35,490 nt of DNA from an uncultured Porphyromonadaceae bacterium (GTDB taxonomy: Bacteria > Bacteroidota > Bacteroidia > Bacteroidales > Muribaculaceae), in assembly GCA_947177405.1 (NCBI GenBank), contig CAMWUJ010000028.1, forward strand, positions 1 through 35,490, in the 5' to 3' direction. Both the position numbers and the translations under genes were made by a program. This document shows positions 1 to 9,092 of this stretch, one piece after another; position 1 is the stretch's first letter; every line of letters begins with the position of its first letter. The notes beneath the pieces are model-generated. The model was not told where the DNA came from. It searched no databases and saw nothing but the letters and a program-made list of their open reading frames with translations.

Positions 1-287
1 TTTGAAGATCAATATATTTAAAATTTTTTAATCGTGCAAATGTACGACTTCAATGTATCATTTATAGTTTTATCATGTCTTTATATTGCATCGTAAATTT
101 AATTCTTTTCCTCGTAACAACAAAATTATCCGCATGATTTGTTTCTCCCGGTTATAATGACATAAAAGTTGTTTCGGAAAAGGGATAAGGCTTGAAAACC
201 AATCCACATACGGGATTGTTGTATTTTTATGGAGGAAATACTTCCATGAAAAATACACTTTAACCATCCCCTATAAACAATACCATA
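1..287. other. Left-edge non-coding region, possible promoters
   Basis: AT-rich DNA upstream of the first peptidase gene, with no convincing ORF. Around 82-98 the sequence TATATTGCATCGTAAA closely resembles the segment at the enolase promoter (TATCTTTGCATCGTAAA, 2711-2727), so it may be the -7 region of the peptidase promoter. It lacks one T of the TAnnTTTG consensus and no good -33 box is seen, and it would give a leader of about 190 nt. On the minus strand TACATTTG (44 to 37) is a perfect -7 match that could drive a gene to the left of the window. Confidence 0.3.
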
Positions 288-2591
288 ATGAAAAGATATC
301 CGCTTTGTATATCCTTGCTGACTTTTCTTGCAGGGAGTTTCACATTGCCCGTCATGGGAAGCCACATCAGTGCCGATCAAGCACTCGCCAGATTGCAGAA
401 ATCCTCTAAAGCAAAGGCATTGACCGGAAAAACCTCCGCTATACCCACTCTGCAATCCACCCTCGGCAACCTGTATATATTCTCCGGCAAGGAGGGTTAT
501 ATGGTTTTGCCCGCTGATGACCGCGCGCCCGCTCTCTTAGGTTATTCCGACAAAGGGACTTTCTCATTGGAGAATAATCCTGCCCTATCATATTGGCTGG
601 AGTTTTATAATAAGGAGATCGCATCCCTGTCGGATACCGACAAACCGAATACAAGACCTTTGAAAGCGGCAGATCGTCCTGAAAGATCACCCATCGCGCC
701 ACTCACCAAGACCCGCTGGAATCAGGAAGCACCCTATAATGACAAATGTCCGATCTACGAGGGACGTCGCTCGGTGACAGGCTGTGTGGCAACTGCAATG
801 GCACAGGTGATGAAATATCACAATTATCCTGAAAAGGGGAAGGGATCACATACATATAAATGGCCCACCGGTGGCACCGATCTCTCCTACGACTTCTCCA
901 CCACTACCTTCGACTGGTCCAACATGACCGATACTTATAACGATGCAAGCACACAAGTGCAAAAAGATGCCGTGGCTACCCTTATGCTCGCCTGCGGAAT
1001 AAGCGTTGATATGGATTATACTCCCGGGGAGAGCAGCGCAGCCTCCGTGAAGATGGGAAGTGCGCTTCTCACTTATTTTGACTATGACAATGCCTTATGG
1101 ATGCCGATGCGCGACTTCTACGGTCTTTATGAATGGGAAGATATGATCTATGCCGACCTGGAGAAAGGACTGCCGGTGCTATATGCCGGCCAAGGCACCG
1201 CCGGAGGACATCAATTCATCTGCGATGGCTACAGTTCCGACGGCTACTTCCATTTCAACTGGGGATGGGGCGGACTTAGCGACGGTTATTTTCTCCTCAC
1301 AGCTCTGAATCCTGCAAATCTTGGTGTGGGTGGCGGTGCCGGTGGATTCAATACCGACCAGCAGATTGCTCTGGGAGTGCAACCTCCTGTGGCAGGTTCG
1401 AAACCTCACTATTTGATGTATTGCACAGGAGATTTCACCACTACAGCCACAGAAGTGGCCTTCGATGATCTTCTCCCTGTAGCCGGAGGATTTTACAACT
1501 ACAGCATGATGGAAATGGACGACAAATGCGCGATGGGAGTAAGGATAGTGGCTCAGGATGGTTCTTACGACAAATATCTTGAAAGTCACAAGGTGTCAGG
1601 ACTTCCGCCTTATTATGGTTATAAAGAATATAATTTCCGTTTCCCCTCCCTCCCGGAAGGCAATTATACAATCTATCCCGCTTTCTATAACGGCGAGGAA
1701 TGGTCTCAGATGCCAGTCGGTCTCGGAAAAACCGGAAGCATCATCGCTACTGTTGTCGATGGCGGAGCAGTCCTTTCCTCTCCCGCTCCGGATACCATCA
1801 CCGTAACCGATATTGAGGTGCCCTCTTCCATATATCAGAACTGCAAGTTCCCACTCTCTTTCTCGATTGTAAATAATGATGACACCGAATATATCGGCAA
1901 GGTGATTCCTATTTTAGTGGGTGGTAACAATCAGATGGTTGCACAATCTGTGTATCGTCCGGTAGATATTCTTGGCAATGACACTGAAAGCGTTTCCGAC
2001 TATATCGGCGACTTCAAGGCGGTGCAGGGAGCATCTTATACTCCGGGCACATATAGTCTCATATTTTGCTCCGAAAATGGCAATGCGATAAGCGACCCTG
2101 TCACAGTCACCGTGCTTGCCGCTCCTACATCCACCTCAGTCTCACTCTCAGATTTCCGGCTTGTGAGCGAGAATCCCGTAACCGACAAAAGCAAGGTAGA
2201 GTTCGGCTTCGACCTGACATGCACCGAGGGATACTTCTCCGACCACATCATAATGTACATATTCCCATATCGTAATGGCAATGTTTACTCCGTGGCTTCG
2301 GGCACCTCTCCCATGCTCTATATTCCGGCGGGAGAGACAAAATCAGTGATAACCACTCTCGATCTCTCCAATCTGGAACCCGGGAAATATTTCACTGCCG
2401 CCTACTATGGTGGAAAAGGCATATCAAATCAATTGGTATTCGAAATCTCACAATCCACCGGAATATCCTTCATTGAAAATGATAAGGCTACCCGCCCGAT
2501 CAGCATTTTCAATCTTCAGGGTCAACCCTGTCAGGATCCTCTGCAGCCCGGAATCTATATAATGGATGGAAAGAAAGTGATGGTGAAGTGA
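288..2591 (+). CDS. Secreted C10 family cysteine peptidase (streptopain-like) with C-terminal sorting tail
   Basis: 767 aa. Residues 1-24 form a signal peptide. Residues about 28-115 look like the Spi/C10 inhibitory propeptide (GYMVLPADD and LLGYSDKG motifs). The papain-like catalytic domain spans about 135-345: the nucleophile is C166 in SVTGCVATAMAQVM, the base is H308 in AGGHQFICDGY, and N324/W325 lie in HFNWGWGG. All expected catalytic residues are present, so it is probably an active zymogen. Streptococcal SpeB is about 400 aa; the additional ~400 residues here are beta-rich, Ig-like segments followed by a short tail (PGIYIMDGKKVMVK) resembling type IX secretion signals. It is the only secreted-protein gene on the plus strand and is followed by a strong terminator. 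Family assignment is firm; the protein target and type IX export are inferred. Confidence 0.93.
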   Translation: MKRYPLCISLLTFLAGSFTLPVMGSHISADQALARLQKSSKAKALTGKTSAIPTLQSTLGNLYIFSGKEGYMVLPADDRAPALLGYSDKGTFSLENNPALSYWLEFYNKEIASLSDTDKPNTRPLKAADRPERSPIAPLTKTRWNQEAPYNDKCPIYEGRRSVTGCVATAMAQVMKYHNYPEKGKGSHTYKWPTGGTDLSYDFSTTTFDWSNMTDTYNDASTQVQKDAVATLMLACGISVDMDYTPGESSAASVKMGSALLTYFDYDNALWMPMRDFYGLYEWEDMIYADLEKGLPVLYAGQGTAGGHQFICDGYSSDGYFHFNWGWGGLSDGYFLLTALNPANLGVGGGAGGFNTDQQIALGVQPPVAGSKPHYLMYCTGDFTTTATEVAFDDLLPVAGGFYNYSMMEMDDKCAMGVRIVAQDGSYDKYLESHKVSGLPPYYGYKEYNFRFPSLPEGNYTIYPAFYNGEEWSQMPVGLGKTGSIIATVVDGGAVLSSPAPDTITVTDIEVPSSIYQNCKFPLSFSIVNNDDTEYIGKVIPILVGGNNQMVAQSVYRPVDILGNDTESVSDYIGDFKAVQGASYTPGTYSLIFCSENGNAISDPVTVTVLAAPTSTSVSLSDFRLVSENPVTDKSKVEFGFDLTCTEGYFSDHIIMYIFPYRNGNVYSVASGTSPMLYIPAGETKSVITTLDLSNLEPGKYFTAAYYGGKGISNQLVFEISQSTGISFIENDKATRPISIFNLQGQPCQDPLQPGIYIMDGKKVMVK

Positions 2592-2616
2592 CACCACTCT
2601 CAATACCCTGTTCAAT

Positions 2617-2655
2617 AAAAAAATGTTAATGCATCCGATGCATTAACATTTTTTT
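2617..2655 (+). terminator. Perfect 18-bp hairpin terminator
   Basis: An A7 run leads into ATGTTAATGCAT, a CCG loop, and the exact reverse complement ending in T7. Arms are 2617-2634 and 2638-2655 with no mismatch. It lies 26 nt after the peptidase stop codon. Its symmetric A/T tails could work in both directions, but on the left the gene is convergent with nothing, so plus-strand use is most likely. Confidence 0.85.
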
Positions 2656-2685
2656 ATTTCCATAAATAAATATAATGCAAAAGGA

Positions 2686-2718
2686 TTGCCTGTATTCGCG
2701 AAATTATTGTTATCTTTG
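2686..2718 (+). promoter_or_regulatory. Bacteroidetes-type promoter of enolase
   Basis: The -7 box TATCTTTG (2711-2718) matches TAnnTTTG exactly. A TTG at 2686-2688 is a candidate -33 box, with a 22-nt spacer that is slightly long. Transcription would start near 2725, giving a leader of about 110 nt before the enolase ATG. The leader has no obvious riboswitch. Confidence 0.6.
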
Positions 2719-2830
2719 CATCGTAAACGGAAAAAGACTTTCCAATAGCAGGAAAGAAGAAAATTCCGCTTTACCTCACCCTGAATAAAAAGTAAAGAAA
2801 TAATCCAAAATCTTACTTATAATTGATTAA

Positions 2831-4138
<1,308 letters not shown>

Positions 4139-4160
4139 TAAAATTGTTTGATACTTTTAA

Positions 4161-4193
4161 AAAAATGCCGGTGCGTGATGCTCCGGCATTTTT
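4161..4193 (+). terminator. Enolase terminator
   Basis: AAAAATGCCGG (4161-4171) pairs exactly with CCGGCATTTTT (4183-4193) across an 11-nt loop, 22 nt after the enolase stop codon and ending in T5. A typical intrinsic terminator. Confidence 0.85.
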
Positions 4194-4223
4194 GTTTATC
4201 CTCATGATTCTCTTGACAAAATA

Positions 4224-4257
4224 CGCCCCAAAAGTTTTTTGTCTAACTTTTGGGGCG
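4224..4257 (-). terminator. Terminator of the leftward C10/690-aa unit
   Basis: CGCCCCAAAAGTT (4224-4236) pairs with AACTTTTGGGGCG (4245-4257) over an 8-nt loop. It lies 21 nt past the stop codon of the leftward gene at 4279. On the minus strand the stem is followed by a TATTTTG stretch. It stands back to back with the enolase terminator, insulating the two convergent units. Confidence 0.75.
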
Positions 4258-4278
4258 CATTTAATTAATTAGAAGTCA

Positions 4279-6351
4279 TTATTTAATAACATTCTTTTTC
4301 CCATTTACAAGATAAATTCCTTTCTCCACCTCAATTAGGCGTGATTTGGGAGCGTTGTCAAGAAGAACTTTGCCGTCAAGAGTGATAACGGTGACTTTGC
4401 CGTCTTTAATAGTCTCCAATATCTCAACATTTCCTTCCTCTTTTATATCACCGACTCTCACCACATTATTCCTGATATTTCCTTTTGCTTCGAATACGAA
4501 CTCACCGTTCTCATCCAGTTCCACAGGATCTCCTTTATAGGTCACTTCCATGCGTGGATCGGCAGGACGGACTATGAACTGAGTTCCAGAAATCACCACT
4601 TGTCCTTCGGGATCAGCCTTATGAAGCACAGGGCTGTAGAAGAATTCAGCCTTTCCCGCCCCGGTGAGTTCGAGAGAGGCACCCGACATAACAGGACGCT
4701 GAGTAAACGAATTATACACCTCGATAGTTGATGTCACGTCTCTCTTGTCATTTTCTTCACTCGGGAAATAAGGAGTGACATAGTAATCATAACCACCACT
4801 CTCGCTGTTCTCGATACCGGTCACTTCAGCACCATCAAGATACAGGGCAGCCGTTCCGTCATCACTTCCGGAGAAAGAGAACACAAGAGGGGTTGCAAAA
4901 CCGGGTATAAAGGAAATCTCTCGCTCTCCCGGATCCGTGTTATAAGATCTTGGTGCCGGATTATCCCATGTGCTGCTCAATGTTGATCCTGATTCAACAC
5001 GAAAGCGAAGAGTGTTGCCGGTCACTTTGAGAGTGGCATTATAGGATTCAGGGAGCTTCCTTACTATCATATAGAAAGTGGTGCCATTGATATTGGCTGT
5101 CATGGATGCATTGCCTGAATGTTTCTCTATCTCGTCATCAGGGGTGAGGGTATATACATCAGCTATATAATACCCATCTTTGGGATAGAAGAAAAACTTA
5201 GGTGATTTTTCCGATGTCGGAATAGTGTATTTCAAAGTCTCGGAAGCCGGCATCGTGAGTGTGGAAGTGATCTTGATATCTTCAGTGATCGCCTCTCCCT
5301 CCGGCACCTCGAAGGGAACGCCATGATATGTGTTGGAGAAACATACTCCCTCACCATTGATGATATATCCGGTGAAATCAACTGTGCCGAAAGATTTGGG
5401 TGTTCCCTCTATTTTCAACACATTCGACTCCTTTTTAATCACAAACTCAATAAACTGCGAACCATCGAAGGAAGATGTGATCATCCTGTCGGTAACATCG
5501 ATATCATTGAGATAAAGACTTTCAATAGTATAATCTTCATTATTGAAATTAATTCGCACTGTGGTATTCTCAAGCACATCAATAGCCTTATTATCAAAAT
5601 CATCGGGATAATACCATTTCCCGTTTCCTGTGTCTCGGATATTGGTTATGCATCCCTTCATCCCCGAACCATACGCCACACTGAAAGTACATTCCGAAGG
5701 CTCCATTTCAGCACTTTCATACACCTGAATTGTAAGGTTATCACCATTTTTAACCTCGATATTTTCATATTCAGGGCTATAGCTGTTTTTAGCGATCTCG
5801 ACGCCATTCAGTGTGATACTATATGCCTTCTCCACCGACTGGAGTGTGATTTCAAGCGGGTTGTCATATTCGGCATTAAAATTATAAGTATGCGATCCTT
5901 TCTCAAGATCAAGTTTATACCCGGAAGTGAATTCAGCCGACATGATATTCGCCAGGCCGTTCACCACATCTACAGTGAAGGAGTCATTACGTTCGAGCTT
6001 TGCTGTAGTGATTTTTACGGTTGATCCGTTATCAGATCCATAGAATCCCAATGTGTAATGTGGAGGGATTCCGCTAAGCTTATACTGCTTTGATCCATCA
6101 GCTGTTTCGGCCCCGGTAAGACGGTATCCGTCAGCAGGATATACGTAAATGTAACCATAACTTTTCTCAGTCTCCCAAACATAAGAAGTCTGGTCGGCAG
6201 TAAGTTCCACCTCATATTTGGAATTATCTTCGGCAATAAGCTCGACAGATCCCGGAGTGTCCCATTCCAAAGTAACTTTCAGGGCCGAGACACTGAAGCC
6301 TGTCCCCAAAAGCATTACAAGGAATAGTGCTAAAGAAAATAATCTCTTCAT
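4279..6351 (-). CDS. Secreted beta-rich protein of unknown function with C-terminal sorting tail
   Basis: 690 aa. A signal peptide covers about residues 1-23 (MKRLFSLALFLVMLLGTGFSVSA). The body has no recognisable enzyme motif. It consists of beta-strand-rich, acidic and Asn/Ser/Thr-rich segments in which short phrases such as 'YSITLNGVEI', 'ESLYLNDIDV' and 'AALYLDGAEV' recur, suggesting repeated beta-sandwich modules. The last ~40 residues (VITLDGKVLL ... EKGIYLVNGKK) closely match the tail of the 938-aa protein at 9093-11909, and resemble type IX sorting domains. It starts 22 bp after the C10 peptidase gene at 6374-8938 and has no promoter of its own in the gap, so the two are probably co-transcribed. 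A role as partner of that protease is possible but unproven. Confidence 0.82.
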   Translation of the reverse strand: MKRLFSLALFLVMLLGTGFSVSALKVTLEWDTPGSVELIAEDNSKYEVELTADQTSYVWETEKSYGYIYVYPADGYRLTGAETADGSKQYKLSGIPPHYTLGFYGSDNGSTVKITTAKLERNDSFTVDVVNGLANIMSAEFTSGYKLDLEKGSHTYNFNAEYDNPLEITLQSVEKAYSITLNGVEIAKNSYSPEYENIEVKNGDNLTIQVYESAEMEPSECTFSVAYGSGMKGCITNIRDTGNGKWYYPDDFDNKAIDVLENTTVRINFNNEDYTIESLYLNDIDVTDRMITSSFDGSQFIEFVIKKESNVLKIEGTPKSFGTVDFTGYIINGEGVCFSNTYHGVPFEVPEGEAITEDIKITSTLTMPASETLKYTIPTSEKSPKFFFYPKDGYYIADVYTLTPDDEIEKHSGNASMTANINGTTFYMIVRKLPESYNATLKVTGNTLRFRVESGSTLSSTWDNPAPRSYNTDPGEREISFIPGFATPLVFSFSGSDDGTAALYLDGAEVTGIENSESGGYDYYVTPYFPSEENDKRDVTSTIEVYNSFTQRPVMSGASLELTGAGKAEFFYSPVLHKADPEGQVVISGTQFIVRPADPRMEVTYKGDPVELDENGEFVFEAKGNIRNNVVRVGDIKEEGNVEILETIKDGKVTVITLDGKVLLDNAPKSRLIEVEKGIYLVNGKKNVIK

Positions 6352-6373
6352 AGCAAGATATTTATTCTGGTTA

Positions 6374-8938
6374 TTATTTCAATTTAACAGTTTTTACTTT
6401 CCCATCGGCACCGGTTACAGATAGAATGATAATTCCGTTACCCCCTATCTTGGCCTTCGCAGTCATGCCGCTGATTGAGACTCCTTGATCGGCACGTCGT
6501 CCCGTCACGTCATAGACTTTCATATCCGTTATCGCAACAGGAGCAATGATCGAGATCTCACAGGATGCTCTATCGAATGAAATAGCATAGTCACCGGCGG
6601 TTTCGATCTCCTCCACACCGGCCGGATCCGCGAATTTCACAGGAATTGGATTGCCGAACACTTCGAGTCCTGCCGGTCCCTGATATGTTGAAACCAGATA
6701 ATACTGCTGAGAATAGTCGGCAAGCGGATAGGAGAAAGTCACATCCAAAGCTGCTTTCTTGGTTTCTTCAGAATTCATCGACATGAATACATTCTGACTT
6801 GCCGTACACTCGATCTGTACCTGCCCACCGGCTGCGGGGGTGCAAAGACATACAACCACCGGATAGTTGAAATATCCCGATTCCAATGCCAACTCACCGG
6901 TCACGTGGATATTCATGGGATCTGGAATCATTAGATTCTTTAATTGTTGATGAGCACCTTCCACTGTCAAGGGTTTTGAGAAAGAGAATACAGGGGTACC
7001 CGGATTCCCATTGAGTGTTACTTTCTTTGTGAATACATCGGTATAGAAATCGAAATTCGTCTCATCGAAGAATGTGAATGTGAGTGAGGAATCAAGATAT
7101 GGATCAATAAACTGCACAAACTGTATAAGCGGCGTTGACCATTCTTTTGTGATCGTAGATTTCGGAGGTATAACCACGCAGATACTTTCTCCGAGCAGGA
7201 GCGGCCCTTCGCTATCCATGAATACCGGGGCAAACCCCACGGTTCGTTCGATATCTGACGGATTTTCGGCAGTCACTCTCACAGTGGCAAGAGCTCCGTA
7301 ATAAAGTCCACCAACAACCTCGCCGGTGATTTTCAGAGGTTCAAGGAAATTATTCTCCACGCTATATCTTGATCCCTCTTTCTTAAGTATGAAATAGTTG
7401 GGGCAGCCATATTGGGGTTTTACAGGCACGAATCCCACACTGTCGGTAGCAGCCGAACCCGCATCATCTACAGGTACGGATCCGCATACTACCTTGTATG
7501 TTCCATCCGAAAGCTGAAGGTTCTGCAGGTTGATTTGCGCTTTCAACACCTGAGGACTTGTTCCATATCCGGGTTCAAGCTGGAGTCGCTTGTCAGAAAT
7601 GTCATAGTACACTGTGTTACCCGCGGTCTCCCCTTGCGGATAGAACATCGCACCAAATTTCACCTTTAAAGTAGCTGGATTATAATTCACCCACATTGGC
7701 TCCCCAGCGTTTACCAGAGAAAAAGATAGATTGGAACGTGAGACAGTACCTGAAAGTTCACCTTCCTGTGTAACAAAAACCGGTCGATTCTCCACCGGTT
7801 TTCCCGTAGGAGGCTGAATACCGAATATTGCATCCTGATTGAAATTATATCCACCACCGCTTCCGCCACCGGTGCCCAAAGCATCGGGATTGAGAGCTTC
7901 AAGTCGGAAATAGCCGTCGCTCATTCCCGACCATCCCCAGTTGAAATGATAAAGGCCTTCACCGTCATAACCGTCGCAAACGAATGAGTGACCTCCTCCA
8001 AGAGTGGAACCTCCTCCGAAGAGAATCGGTCCGACATTCTTTAGATTGTCATAGACCATATCCTCCCATTGAGTGGCGGAATAATACTGACGCAGAGTAT
8101 AGAGAAGGTTCTCATCATAGTTGAAATACTTTGTGAGCGCACGCCCGATATTCATACCGAGCGCACCGGAAGAATCGAGTCCATATTGCATCTTCACTGA
8201 GTATCCGGCTGCCTTCATGAGATAAGCCACGGCATTAGCCTCATCCTCGGTATATTTACCCGGAAGATAGGAATTGAGCATATTTTCCCAATCAAACTTT
8301 TTAAGGGAGAAATCCATCGACACCTTTTTCTGAATACTCTCGATAGAATATGTCACCGACCCCTCCCCCTTCTCGGGATATTCCCAATATTTCATCACCT
8401 GTGCCATGGCTGTCGCCACACATCCGGTCCATGTGCGTTGGCTGCCGCTCAGCGGACACTGGTTGTTGTAAGGCTCCACCTGATCCCACATTGTTTTCAC
8501 CATAGGAGCGATGGCTTCTTTTTGTCCGGAACGTGATATTTTACGTTGGGGAGTATATTCCGGCAGATTATTCTGGCGGGCGTATTCTATCTGGGCGGCA
8601 TATTCCGAGATCCACCATTGAAGCTGCGGAGGGATATTGTCGGCCGTGAATGAACCTTTATCAGAATATCCCAACACCGGGATGGCTGCATCATCAGCGG
8701 TGAGCAGAATATATCCCTTATCGTGATTATTGAAAACGTAGATGGCAGGCTTGCCATCGGGGGTCATCGCTGTGTGGGCGAGCACAGGCGCTTTCTGATT
8801 ATTGATTCCACGAGCAAGCGTCGGGGAGTCGGTCAAGGCACGATCCAATGCCTCCGTAGGAGTAAGCTGGCGGGCACCAAGAGGAACCGCCGACAGGATC
8901 ATCAGAGATGCCAATGAAGTAAGTTTTAATCCGGTCAT
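6374..8938 (-). CDS. Secreted C10 family cysteine peptidase (streptopain-like), second copy
   Basis: 854 aa. Residues 1-22 are a signal peptide. The propeptide-like region is about 25-130 (GYILLTADD, VLGYSDKGSF). The catalytic domain is about 140-365, with C173 in TWTGCVATAMAQVMKYW, H317 in GGGHSFVCDGY, and N333/W334 in HFNWGWSG; all catalytic positions are intact. About 480 further residues contain Ig-like segments. The C-terminus (SISGMTAKAKIGGNGIIILSV...VKTVKLK) differs from the GIYxxNGKK tails of its neighbours, but still fits a type IX-like domain. It resembles the peptidase at 288-2591 in the catalytic core but is divergent elsewhere, so it is an old paralogue and not a recent duplicate. 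It is the first gene of a likely two-gene unit with 4279-6351. I found no convincing promoter in the gap upstream. Confidence 0.92.
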   Translation of the reverse strand: MTGLKLTSLASLMILSAVPLGARQLTPTEALDRALTDSPTLARGINNQKAPVLAHTAMTPDGKPAIYVFNNHDKGYILLTADDAAIPVLGYSDKGSFTADNIPPQLQWWISEYAAQIEYARQNNLPEYTPQRKISRSGQKEAIAPMVKTMWDQVEPYNNQCPLSGSQRTWTGCVATAMAQVMKYWEYPEKGEGSVTYSIESIQKKVSMDFSLKKFDWENMLNSYLPGKYTEDEANAVAYLMKAAGYSVKMQYGLDSSGALGMNIGRALTKYFNYDENLLYTLRQYYSATQWEDMVYDNLKNVGPILFGGGSTLGGGHSFVCDGYDGEGLYHFNWGWSGMSDGYFRLEALNPDALGTGGGSGGGYNFNQDAIFGIQPPTGKPVENRPVFVTQEGELSGTVSRSNLSFSLVNAGEPMWVNYNPATLKVKFGAMFYPQGETAGNTVYYDISDKRLQLEPGYGTSPQVLKAQINLQNLQLSDGTYKVVCGSVPVDDAGSAATDSVGFVPVKPQYGCPNYFILKKEGSRYSVENNFLEPLKITGEVVGGLYYGALATVRVTAENPSDIERTVGFAPVFMDSEGPLLLGESICVVIPPKSTITKEWSTPLIQFVQFIDPYLDSSLTFTFFDETNFDFYTDVFTKKVTLNGNPGTPVFSFSKPLTVEGAHQQLKNLMIPDPMNIHVTGELALESGYFNYPVVVCLCTPAAGGQVQIECTASQNVFMSMNSEETKKAALDVTFSYPLADYSQQYYLVSTYQGPAGLEVFGNPIPVKFADPAGVEEIETAGDYAISFDRASCEISIIAPVAITDMKVYDVTGRRADQGVSISGMTAKAKIGGNGIIILSVTGADGKVKTVKLK

Positions 8939-9007
8939 ATAATGTTTGTATAATTTTGTTCTAATTTATAAATTTTGTGGGAGTTGACAAAATTTTATTT
9001 AAAGAAA

Positions 9008-9041
9008 AACCGTGGGTAAGGGAAAGCCCTAACCCACGGTT
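9008..9041 (-). terminator. Terminator of the 938-aa protein gene
   Basis: A 15-bp stem with one internal mismatch: AACCGTGGGTAAGGG (9008-9022), loop AAAG, and CCCTAACCCACGGTT (9027-9041). Read on the minus strand it is followed by TTTTTCTTT, a good U-tract. It lies 51 nt beyond the stop codon at 9093. Confidence 0.85.
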
Positions 9042-9092
9042 AGCAAAAGATTCTCCTCTCTACGAGGCAATGTAAGCTATGCTGATGAAGTT

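Noticed and set aside
5323..6024. A 233-residue Ile-rich plus-strand frame
   Set aside because: Opposite the 690-aa secreted protein, with no start context or recognisable domain.
8939..9092. A promoter for the second C10 peptidase using AAATTTTG (8995 to 8988)
   Set aside because: The first base of the -7 box is wrong and no -33 box occurs at the right distance; it would fall inside the neighbouring terminator.
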